Assembly: GCF_007859855.1 (NCBI RefSeq)
Contig: NZ_SJPK01000001.1
Location: 62,001 to 126,000, forward strand
Origin: Allorhodopirellula solitaria
GTDB taxonomy: Bacteria; Planctomycetota; Planctomycetia; Pirellulales; Pirellulaceae
DNA: 64,000 bases
Reading direction: 5' to 3'
Shown here: positions 20,836-28,290 of the stretch, in pieces
Position numbering within the stretch: the first letter of the stretch is position 1
Layout: every line of letters starts with the position of its first letter
Position numbers and translations under genes: made by a program
The notes under the pieces: model-generated
Told to the model about the DNA's origin: nothing
The model's database searches: none
Seen by the model: only the letters and a program-made list of their open reading frames with translations

Positions 20836-21852
20836 ATGCGTTACGCGATTCTAGGCAGCGGTGCGGTCGGCGGTTTGTATGGAAGCATGCTGGCCCGGGC
20901 CGGACACGAGGTGCATTTCCTGCTGCACTCCGACTTGGAACATGTGGCGAAACACGGCATCCGCGTGGACTCCGTGCTCGGCGATTTCGTTGTCCCGAGC
21001 CCGAATATCTATCGAGATGCCAGCGACATGCCACCCTGTGATGTGGCCATCGTGGCCTTGAAATCAACAAACAATCAGCTTCTCGCCCGCATGCTTCCGC
21101 ATGTCGTGTCCGATCGAGGAGCTGTGCTCTCGCTACAGAATGGGCTCGACGTGGAGTCGGCTTCGGCGGACGCCGTGCCCGGCCGTGGTGTTCTCGGCGG
21201 CTGCTGCTTTCTGTGCAGCAACAAAGTCGGCCCCGGACACATCCGGCACTTGGATTATGGCCGGATCGTCTTTGGTGTTTACCAACGCAGCGGCGAGAGC
21301 TCCGGCGGTCAGTCCGGCGAAGACTCTGCGGTGACCCGGTCGGCCTACGAACTCGGCCAGCGCATCCTGGCCGACATGACCGGCTCGGGAATTGACGCCC
21401 AGTGGACCGATGATCTCGCCGCCGCCCGATGGCGGAAATTGATGTGGAACATCCCCTTCAATGGATTGTCGGTTGCTCTCGACGCGGCGACTGATGAGAT
21501 CATGGCCTCCGCGGCTGCCAAGTCTCTCGCCGGCACACTCATTGACGAGGTCCATCGCGGGGCCGCTTGCTGCGGGGTTTCGATCGATGCTGCAGCGATC
21601 GAAGCGACGATGCAGCACACCGAGACGATGGTCCCCTACGACAGCAGCATGAGGCTCGATTTCCTTCATGGGCGGGCGATGGAGGTCGACGCCATCTTCG
21701 GCAGTCCACTGCGGGCGGTTGAGCGGGCCAGAGCGGCGAGGGGCGAAACGGTTGAAAATTCGTCGCATCCCATGCCTTCGGTCGCGATGCTGCATCAACA
21801 GTTGCAATTTTTGGACTCCCGGTCTGGCAAAGCGTCGAATCCGACCCACTGA
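20836..21852 (+). CDS. panE: 2-dehydropantoate 2-reductase (ketopantoate reductase family)
   Basis: Reduces 2-dehydropantoate to pantoate with NADPH in pantothenate and coenzyme A synthesis. It has 338 residues. A GAGGAG ribosome site lies 6 bp before the ATG. The Rossmann motif GSGAVGG is at residues 6-12, followed by VAIVALKSTNNQ, LSLQNGLDVE and the C-terminal catalytic region RWRKLMWNIPFNGLSVALDA with the family Lys. MRLDFLHGRAMEVDAIFGSP is the usual late motif. The ApbA/PanE family has paralogues that act on other keto acids, so the exact substrate is inferred. The gene seems to be transcribed alone. Confidence 0.85.
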   Translation: MRYAILGSGAVGGLYGSMLARAGHEVHFLLHSDLEHVAKHGIRVDSVLGDFVVPSPNIYRDASDMPPCDVAIVALKSTNNQLLARMLPHVVSDRGAVLSLQNGLDVESASADAVPGRGVLGGCCFLCSNKVGPGHIRHLDYGRIVFGVYQRSGESSGGQSGEDSAVTRSAYELGQRILADMTGSGIDAQWTDDLAAARWRKLMWNIPFNGLSVALDAATDEIMASAAAKSLAGTLIDEVHRGAACCGVSIDAAAIEATMQHTETMVPYDSSMRLDFLHGRAMEVDAIFGSPLRAVERARAARGETVENSSHPMPSVAMLHQQLQFLDSRSGKASNPTH

Positions 21853-21899
21853 ATGACTATGTTAGGGAAGGTCGCACCACTGCTAAAAACACCTCCCGC

Positions 21900-23867
21900 A
21901 TGATTGAAACTGACATGCCTGACGCCTTCAGCCAACCCGGATCTGCACGAACGGACATCTATCAAGAACTGGCATCGTTGCGGTTGACCGACCCCCACAC
22001 ACACATCAACCCGCATGCCCCGGCGTCGACCACACTCGCCGACCTGCTCGGATATCACTACTACACCGAACTGGCGCACTCAGCAGGGATGCCCAAGGCG
22101 CAGATTGAAGGGGGGTCGATCGCCCCGAAAGAGCTCGTCGAGCGACTCGTCGGACGTCTCAGCCCGCTCGAGAACACCGTCCAATACAGCTGGCTGATCG
22201 AAATCTGTCAAATGTTCTTCGGTTTTGAAGACGACCGGCTGCATGCGGGGAATTGGGAACGGCTCTACGATCACAGCGAGTCGGTCATGTCGTCGGCGCA
22301 GTGGCCGGACATGGTGCTCGACCAATCGAACGTCGAAGCCGTGTTCTTGACGAACGATTTCGATGACGATCTCGCGGGATTCGACAGCGACCGTTACATC
22401 CCCTGCCTGCGCACCGACGACCTCGTATTCCATCTCGCTGATAAAAATGTCCGCGAGCGCCTCGCCGCATGCACGGGCATCGAACTCGATGGATCTCTGC
22501 AAAGCCTGCGAGCGAGTCTGCGGGCATTGTTCGAACACTTTGTCAGTCGTGGGGCGCGGGCCTGCGCCATTTCACTGCCGCCTTCTTTCACACCGACCTC
22601 CGTTCCAGACGGGCGAGCCCAGACGGCCCTTGACGCAGTCCTGCGGGGCGGCTTGACGTCCGACGAAAGCCATCGGGACGCTTTGTCACGACGCGTTTTC
22701 TGGACGCTCGCGGAATTGTGCGACGAGTTTCAACTCCCCTTCGATCTGATGATTGGGGTGAACCGGAAAGTCTACCCGGCCGGAGTCTTTCAGGGCCAGG
22801 ATCTATTCGATTCACGGGTTTCCCTGATCCAGTACCGAGATCTATTCAATACGTTTCCCGATGTGACGTTCCCCGTCTCGGTACTCGCAAGTGTCACGAA
22901 CCAGGAACTCGTCAGCTACGCGTGGATCTTCCCCAACGTGATTCCCAACGGGCACTGGTGGTACAGCAACACGCCTTCGACAATTTCTCATGACCTGGCA
23001 GCTCGACTCGAGGCCGTCCCGCAAACGAAAATGATCGGCTACTACAGCGACGCCTACAAATTGGAATTCGTTTGGCCGAAGTTCAATATGTATCGCAAGG
23101 TACTCGCCGGTGTGCTCGCCGATCAGTTCGTCGGTGACCGGGGCTGGAGTATCCAGCGGGCTGTGGATCTCGGCCGCACGGTGCTGCAGAGCAACACCGA
23201 CGCGATCTTCCCGAAACGCACCGCCGCGGCGCCGCAACCTGCCGATTCCTCCGCATCGGCAGTACAGACTCACCCCGTCGACACGCCCGTTGAAACGATC
23301 TCGCTCGCAGACGAGAATGTTTCCCAAGAACGCTACGACGAAGCCGTGGGAGACGAACAGATCTCGGAACTCGAGAATGAGTCACGTGGCTTTTCCGACG
23401 ATGTGGAAGGCGACGCGGCGCCGACCGCGACTGCTGTGGATCCGCTGCCGGTCGACGACGAGATTGAAGAGCTCGGACTCGATGACGTGGAGCTTGTGGA
23501 CCCGACAAAGGAGCCGACACTCGATTCAGACTCGATCGCACTCGGGCTCGACGAAGAAATCCTCGATGTCGGTGATCTCACCCTCGAGGGCGATGGCGAC
23601 GAAAACCTCCCGTCAGATCAGCAGACCCCGCATATCGAGCAGCTCCGCGGTGAAACCTCTTTCTCACCCGACGATGACTCACTGCAATTGAAATCGGATC
23701 CATTGACGGGCGAGTTCCGCTTCGATTCCGGCGAGGACTCCAGCGACGAGAAGATTGAGACGACGGGAAAAAGCAGTGACTCGGACAAATCTCAGCCGGA
23801 GGATGCTGAGGCGGCGGACTTCTCGCTGGATTGGCTCGAAGAGGATAACGATAGCGAGAAGAAGTGA
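21900..23867 (+). CDS. Uronate-isomerase-like protein with long acidic tail
   Basis: The 655-residue protein has two parts. Residues 1 to about 440 read as an amidohydrolase-fold protein of the glucuronate isomerase (UxaC) type: metal-binding DPHTHIN near residue 31, then a long helical region, SYAWIFPNVIPNGHWWYSN and GYYSDAYKLEFVWPKFNMYR, a block characteristic of this group. Residues from about 440 are a highly acidic, low-complexity tail rich in Asp, Glu and Ser with no predicted fold. A start at the ATG at 21915 is also possible. No other uronate catabolism gene is nearby, so isomerase activity on glucuronate is uncertain. Confidence 0.8.
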   Translation: MIETDMPDAFSQPGSARTDIYQELASLRLTDPHTHINPHAPASTTLADLLGYHYYTELAHSAGMPKAQIEGGSIAPKELVERLVGRLSPLENTVQYSWLIEICQMFFGFEDDRLHAGNWERLYDHSESVMSSAQWPDMVLDQSNVEAVFLTNDFDDDLAGFDSDRYIPCLRTDDLVFHLADKNVRERLAACTGIELDGSLQSLRASLRALFEHFVSRGARACAISLPPSFTPTSVPDGRAQTALDAVLRGGLTSDESHRDALSRRVFWTLAELCDEFQLPFDLMIGVNRKVYPAGVFQGQDLFDSRVSLIQYRDLFNTFPDVTFPVSVLASVTNQELVSYAWIFPNVIPNGHWWYSNTPSTISHDLAARLEAVPQTKMIGYYSDAYKLEFVWPKFNMYRKVLAGVLADQFVGDRGWSIQRAVDLGRTVLQSNTDAIFPKRTAAAPQPADSSASAVQTHPVDTPVETISLADENVSQERYDEAVGDEQISELENESRGFSDDVEGDAAPTATAVDPLPVDDEIEELGLDDVELVDPTKEPTLDSDSIALGLDEEILDVGDLTLEGDGDENLPSDQQTPHIEQLRGETSFSPDDDSLQLKSDPLTGEFRFDSGEDSSDEKIETTGKSSDSDKSQPEDAEAADFSLDWLEEDNDSEKK

Positions 23868-23907
23868 GTGAGCGGTAGCACGGCGACCTGACGTGCACCG
23901 AAACTGC

Positions 23908-24615
23908 TCAAGCAGCCCGATAACGGACCCCCAACTTGTCACGGGACGTCGACTCGATCGCTCCAGCGTGCCGCATCACGTAAGCAATCCGCTGGGCGAT
24001 CCAGCGTGGACAGCCGATCGAGGCGGCCAGGTCTTGCGTGTTGAACTCGTCTCCGCCGAGTTGTCGGTCGCGTTCGGGACCGCGGTCGGGGTCAGGCCCG
24101 GCGCCGCCGGGGAGCAACCGCCAGAGATCTGCCGCGTCACGAAGCTCGATCGATTCGTGTACCTGGCTCAACTCAGTGTCTTCAACCACGTAGCCGGGAT
24201 CACGGCGACGCCGCGTTTTGCCTTTTCGCACCCAGCGATGCTGATCGACATCAACGATAGGTATCTCGAGCGTCAAACGAGGATGCGGGAAGACATCTCG
24301 CAGATAAATTAACTCTTCGAAGAGCTCGTGAGGTTGACCTCGCCGCGGGCTGAGACGTCGCGAGAGCGTCGGCCCGCCGGTGACATCGCGGCGACAGATC
24401 CGCGTGCGATGGATCGACGGTTTGACAATCCTGACGTCGTGTCGCTGCAGCAGATCGAGTGTTTTCCGGCGAATCGCCGACAGCGATGCGCATTGGATCT
24501 CGATCAGCTCCTCACCGCGCACCACGTCGATTCGGTAGGCGCCGACGGCCACCTCGATTTGATCGGGCGACGCGGCGTAGTGCGATTTCAACTGATGATG
24601 GAGCGAGGTTTCCAC
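23908..24615 (-). CDS. Conserved protein, possible PD-(D/E)XK nuclease fold
   Basis: About 235 residues from a GTG at 24615 (VETSLHHQLKSHYA); an upstream TTG at 24735 would add 40 residues. The N-terminal half has the order Glu (ETSLH), RIDVV, then ELIEIQ, which fits the E...D...ExQ pattern of restriction-endonuclease-fold proteins, with Gln in place of the usual Lys. Then come VRIVKPSI, SRRLSPRRG, FPHPRLTLEIPIVD and a C-terminal winged-helix-like segment (TQDLAASIGCPRWIAQRIAYVM). I recall similar stand-alone proteins in planctomycetes but no tested function. It is convergent with the uronate-isomerase-like gene, 40 bp apart. Confidence 0.7.
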   Translation of the reverse strand: METSLHHQLKSHYAASPDQIEVAVGAYRIDVVRGEELIEIQCASLSAIRRKTLDLLQRHDVRIVKPSIHRTRICRRDVTGGPTLSRRLSPRRGQPHELFEELIYLRDVFPHPRLTLEIPIVDVDQHRWVRKGKTRRRRDPGYVVEDTELSQVHESIELRDAADLWRLLPGGAGPDPDRGPERDRQLGGDEFNTQDLAASIGCPRWIAQRIAYVMRHAGAIESTSRDKLGVRYRAA

Positions 24616-24938
24616 GGCCAGATCGAGTCGGTGAGCGGGGGGGACCACCGGCGGTCTCGAACCTCCAAATGTTGCTTCTCGTGTGCCGAGCACACCAGCA
24701 AGCGAACGGAGGAGGGAACTCACTGGTTCTTGCAAGCTCCACTACCGCCAGGCGGCTTTGATAGCTGCCAAACAACTAGCTACCAAAATCCACCTAGAAA
24801 GCCCAGGTCGGTTGGAACCACCGTAGGTGGCGCCGGGCCGACCTACGTCTATTTCCTGACTCCCCTGTCGGGACACTCGTGGGCAATCAACCCGATGAGG
24901 GCCCTCGGCATTGCACCGAAAACTAGTATCCGACGCGG

Positions 24939-25169
24939 CTACTCGGCCGCTGCCGGTTCCTGGCCAGCAGTCTTCGCGGACTCCGCGATCTGCTTCTTGC
25001 CAGCACGGCTGGAGGCCTGCGCCTCCTTCATTGCCGCCCGCATTTCCTCAGGCGTCTGGCGGTACTGAGCCATTTCATCTTCATTAAACACACTTTCCGT
25101 CCCGCCGTTGTCACAGCCAACGGAGGCGGAAACCAAACAAATCGATAGAACAAAGGTTGCAAATTTCAT
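24939..25169 (-). CDS. Small lipoprotein
   Basis: A 76-residue protein from the ATG at 25169 (MKFATFVLSICLVSASVGC). The hydrophobic stretch ending in SVGC is a lipobox, so it should be lipid-anchored after cleavage before the Cys. The mature part is short, charged and Ala/Glu-rich (TPEEMRAAMKEAQASSRAGKK). Small lipoproteins of this kind often follow DUF1559 pseudopilin genes in planctomycetes, as here on the minus strand. A terminator-like hairpin and a family D repeat lie between the two, so co-transcription is uncertain. Function is unknown. Confidence 0.75.
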   Translation of the reverse strand: MKFATFVLSICLVSASVGCDNGGTESVFNEDEMAQYRQTPEEMRAAMKEAQASSRAGKKQIAESAKTAGQEPAAAE

Positions 25170-25196
25170 CAGCAAAATCTCGTCACATAACTAGCC

Positions 25197-25283
25197 GCCC
25201 ATCCGAAAAGGTGTCTGACCCTTGCCGGCGAGGCCGCTAAGAAATTATTTGAAATGACTCGCCTCCCCAGGGTCAGACCCCGT
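25197..25283. repeat. Short family D repeat
   Basis: The stretch CATCCGAAAAGGTGTCTGACCC at the left pairs imperfectly with GGGTCAGACCCC at the right (TCTGACCC/GGGTCAGA). The interior AAATGACTCGCCTCC is the reverse complement of GGAGGCGAGTCATTT in the larger element at 20399. It is a compact hairpin-forming version of the same family. Confidence 0.65.
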
Positions 25284-25315
25284 TTAAGTGAGGCTCTTCG
25301 AAAAAGAGTGCTAAA

Positions 25316-25352
25316 GAACAGACCGAGTCGCTAGCAAGAACTCGATCTGTTC
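25316..25352 (-). terminator. Probable terminator of the DUF1559 gene
   Basis: On the minus strand GAACAGATCGAGT and ACTCGGTCTGTTC form a 13-bp stem with one G:T pair and an 11-nt loop. It is followed by TTT and, 8 bp on, TTTTT. It begins 18 bp after the DUF1559 stop codon, so it should end that transcript before the lipoprotein gene. Confidence 0.7.
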
Positions 25353-25370
25353 GATGGATCGCGTGGCCGT

Positions 25371-26609
25371 TTAGATGCCAGTCATATCAGGCGTTTCTCG
25401 ACTGGCCCGGGTGCCCATCGCGCCCCAAATTCCATAGGGGCTCGCTCGTCCGGATCCCCACCATGGATTGACATTCCCGTGAGCACTGTTGCCTGACTCG
25501 ATGGAATCCGTGATGAACTTAACGGCACCGTCACCCATCAGCACGTGCACGCCGCCTTGGTGGCGGCTGGAGGCGGTGTAATTCCCACGACCATCGAGAA
25601 TCCCAGCCCACTGGCCGGCGGTGGTGTCGGCACAGATTTCTTTGTTGGGCGGCAGGACGGTGTGGAAGCCGCCCATGATATCGAACGCGCTGGCCCATTG
25701 GAAACCGCGACGAATTCTCGGGTCGCCTTGCCAGGTACAGAACGTCGTGCCTGCTTTCCAGAACTGCGGCCGGAGCGGGTCGAGACCGCTGCGACAGGAC
25801 AATGGATTGTTGTCCAGATTGCCTGCCCCATCGATCGCGTGTACGGCAGCCCGCGTGCGGACGTCATTGTCGCCAAGATCAGTGGCGATTTCGCCGCCCA
25901 TGATGGTGTTGGACAAACCATCGAGGCAATCGCGAAATTTCGTTGCCCGGCGGGCGAAAAAGAGACCACGATCAGCAGCCGTTTCGCTCGTCCCAGCCCA
26001 TACCTGGCCGACACGCTGCGTGTTATCCCACCAGACCCACGATCCATTGGGTTGGGCGTAGCTATCACCCAAACACGCGGCGTAGTTCGTCCGCCCGTAG
26101 GCCGGTGCCCCGCTACCGGGGTCGCTGGGGCAGCGATACGTTTTGACTTCCGTTGTCCATGGAATGTATCGGTCGTTGCCGTCGACCGTCGGTCCCATCG
26201 CAGGCCACGGATCGGATACCGCCCGGGTCGATCCGTCCGCATTCTGAATACTGGGATTGGAGATCTGCTGCCACAACGCCTGCTGCTCAATAAAAGGCAG
26301 AATCCCCACCAAAGGACTGAGGTTGTAGATGTTACTGTTGTCAGAATAACCGGGGGGCCAGTTCGTACTGGGGTCGTTGCTGCCGCCGCGATAGCTCGGC
26401 AACTGGTTATACGCCGAGTGGTAGTTGTGATAACCGAGTCCGAGTTGTTTGACGTTGTTTCCGCAGCTCATTCGCCGAGCGGCTTCCCGGGCGGCCTGCA
26501 CGGCGGGCAGTAGCAAGCCCACCAACACACCGATGATGGCGATAACCACCAACAGCTCAACAAGCGTAAAACCGGCGCGACGCGGACGTCGATCTTGAAA
26601 TATCTTCAT
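25371..26609 (-). CDS. DUF1559 pseudopilin-like protein
   Basis: A 412-residue planctomycete protein with a type IV pilin N-terminus. The ATG at 26609 gives MKIFQDRRPRRAG followed by FTLVELLVVIAIIGVLVGLL. The prepilin peptidase would cut after Gly13, leaving Phe at +1 and the conserved Glu at +5. The body is a DUF1559 domain: AREAARRMSCGNNVKQLGLG, YRCPSDPGSG, TNYAACLGDSY, and the C-terminal HVLMGDGAVKFITDSI. It should be inserted in the inner membrane and assembled or displayed on the cell surface. Planctomycete genomes carry many paralogues of unknown role. Confidence 0.95.
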   Translation of the reverse strand: MKIFQDRRPRRAGFTLVELLVVIAIIGVLVGLLLPAVQAAREAARRMSCGNNVKQLGLGYHNYHSAYNQLPSYRGGSNDPSTNWPPGYSDNSNIYNLSPLVGILPFIEQQALWQQISNPSIQNADGSTRAVSDPWPAMGPTVDGNDRYIPWTTEVKTYRCPSDPGSGAPAYGRTNYAACLGDSYAQPNGSWVWWDNTQRVGQVWAGTSETAADRGLFFARRATKFRDCLDGLSNTIMGGEIATDLGDNDVRTRAAVHAIDGAGNLDNNPLSCRSGLDPLRPQFWKAGTTFCTWQGDPRIRRGFQWASAFDIMGGFHTVLPPNKEICADTTAGQWAGILDGRGNYTASSRHQGGVHVLMGDGAVKFITDSIESGNSAHGNVNPWWGSGRASPYGIWGAMGTRASRETPDMTGI

Positions 26610-27117
26610 AACCTTCAATCTTGAAAATAGCCAAAAGTATTAAAACGGCGGCAGACCCACATACGGTCTACACCTCGATCGCTACACAACGCTGCCGAGG
26701 AGCCGCCTCTCTTCGACACCCTAAACGATCGATACGGGAAGATGTACGCATATAATTTTGTCCTGGATCCTAAGAAATTGCTGTCGCGATCGAGTACGAA
26801 CCTCTCCGCAACACTTTCTGGCCGCAGCGGGAAACCGACCACCCTTACGCGAACTCACGTTCTCGCGACTGGGTCGCGAATATCCTCGTTTTGTCGATTT
26901 AATCACCCAACGCGTCCGCGAGGGACTCGATGCGATCCCTTGCTCAGGCGTCGGGAGACGATTTCCAGGCTATTTCGCTGGCAACAAATAAGTCGACGGC
27001 ACGTCCAGGGGCCGGGGGGAGGTGGACTTAACCCGGGCGAGAGAACAAAATGTCCAGCCATACGTACCGGCATCGGCTTGCCCCTCTTCGTCTCCTCTCA
27101 CTCGCTGCCAATTCCTT
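26610..27117. other. Divergent intergenic region
   Basis: This separates the minus-strand DUF1559 gene from the plus-strand glycan gene and should contain both promoters. I could not assign a convincing promoter. Frames across the region lack family signal. A GGGGCCGGGGGGAGG run lies near 27010-27023. No repeat family was recognised. Confidence 0.5.
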
Positions 27118-28290
27118 ATGTCTGATACCGTCGTGCTCGTATTGGCGGTCGCAGGAGTGGCGGGCATCATCAGCGGGCTGGCTCTGTTCCCCGTGCGGCG
27201 ATTTGCCGAGGAACTGGGGCTGCTTGACCGGCCCGGTGGACACAGCAGCCATACCGTGCCAACACCGCTGGGCGGCGGGATTGGCATCTACTGCGGAGTC
27301 GCGGGGACCGTCGGGCTGGCCATCCTGGCGGCGTGGTGGCTGCAGGATCCGTCGCACGTGGCTGGCGGAGTGCCGGGCGAGACCGATTCACTATTGGCGA
27401 GGTTGTGGTCGGCCGCCGACACGCACGCCTCGGGGGTCTGGTCACGCGCGGCCGACGTAATCTGGCTGCTCGTTGGAGGTACGATCTTACTACTGCTAGG
27501 ACTGTGGGACGATCGGCATGGACTCTCGGTCGTCGTGCGGCTGGGGGTACAGTTTGGAATCGCGGCAGCGGTGGTATTCGGTTTGGGGATTGAGCTGACG
27601 GCGTTCTTTCAGCCGGGCTGGATGACCAAGCTGCTGTCGGTGCTGTGGATCGTGGCGGTGATTAATTCGTTCAACATGCTCGACAATATGGACGCGTTGT
27701 CCGGCGGCATTGCCGCGATCATTGCGGGCGCGATGGCGGTCGTGATGTTGACGACGCCCGACCCGGATACCGACCACCCGCAATTGCTTGTCGCGGCATT
27801 GCTCGCGGTCGTCGCGGGGTCTCTGGTCGGCTTCCTCTTTCACAACCGGCCGCCGGCTAAGATTTTCATGGGCGATGGGGGCAGCTACTTCGTCGGATTC
27901 TTGATCGCGGTCTCGATGTTGATGGCCACGTTTGTCGGTGGGCAGTCGGCCGATGGCACGTTGCGACCGCACGCCGTGCTTGCCCCCTTATGTGCGATGG
28001 CGGTACCGCTCTACGACATGACAACGGTATTGTGGATTCGAATACGCGAGGGTCGCAGCCCGTTTCAAGGCGATCACAGTCACCTGTCGCACCGACTCGT
28101 CGAACTAGGCCTTTCGCGCACCGCAGCTGTCGCGACGATCCATCTGATCACAGCCACCTGTGGATTGTCGGCGGTCCTGATGACGCATGTCGACACACTG
28201 CAAGCGATCATGGTGTTGGGAATTGTGTGTTGCATGTTGACCCTCCTGGCGATTCTCGAATCGACACGCAGCCGGCGGCCGAAATCGTGA
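27118..28290 (+). CDS. Polyprenyl-phosphate GlcNAc-1-phosphate transferase, WecA/MraY type
   Basis: An integral membrane enzyme of 390 residues that would transfer a sugar phosphate from a UDP-sugar to undecaprenyl phosphate, starting a surface glycan. The ATG at 27118 (MSDTVVLVLAVAG) is chosen because it opens with the first membrane helix. Family motifs are clear: LLDRPGGHSSHTVPTPLGGG, NMLDNMDALSGG with the catalytic Asp residues, PAKIFMGDGGSYFVGF, and the GDHSHLSHRL loop that separates WecA-like enzymes from MraY. About ten hydrophobic helices are visible. The O-antigen ligase gene begins within its stop codon, so the pair is one operon. Confidence 0.9.
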   Translation: MSDTVVLVLAVAGVAGIISGLALFPVRRFAEELGLLDRPGGHSSHTVPTPLGGGIGIYCGVAGTVGLAILAAWWLQDPSHVAGGVPGETDSLLARLWSAADTHASGVWSRAADVIWLLVGGTILLLLGLWDDRHGLSVVVRLGVQFGIAAAVVFGLGIELTAFFQPGWMTKLLSVLWIVAVINSFNMLDNMDALSGGIAAIIAGAMAVVMLTTPDPDTDHPQLLVAALLAVVAGSLVGFLFHNRPPAKIFMGDGGSYFVGFLIAVSMLMATFVGGQSADGTLRPHAVLAPLCAMAVPLYDMTTVLWIRIREGRSPFQGDHSHLSHRLVELGLSRTAAVATIHLITATCGLSAVLMTHVDTLQAIMVLGIVCCMLTLLAILESTRSRRPKS

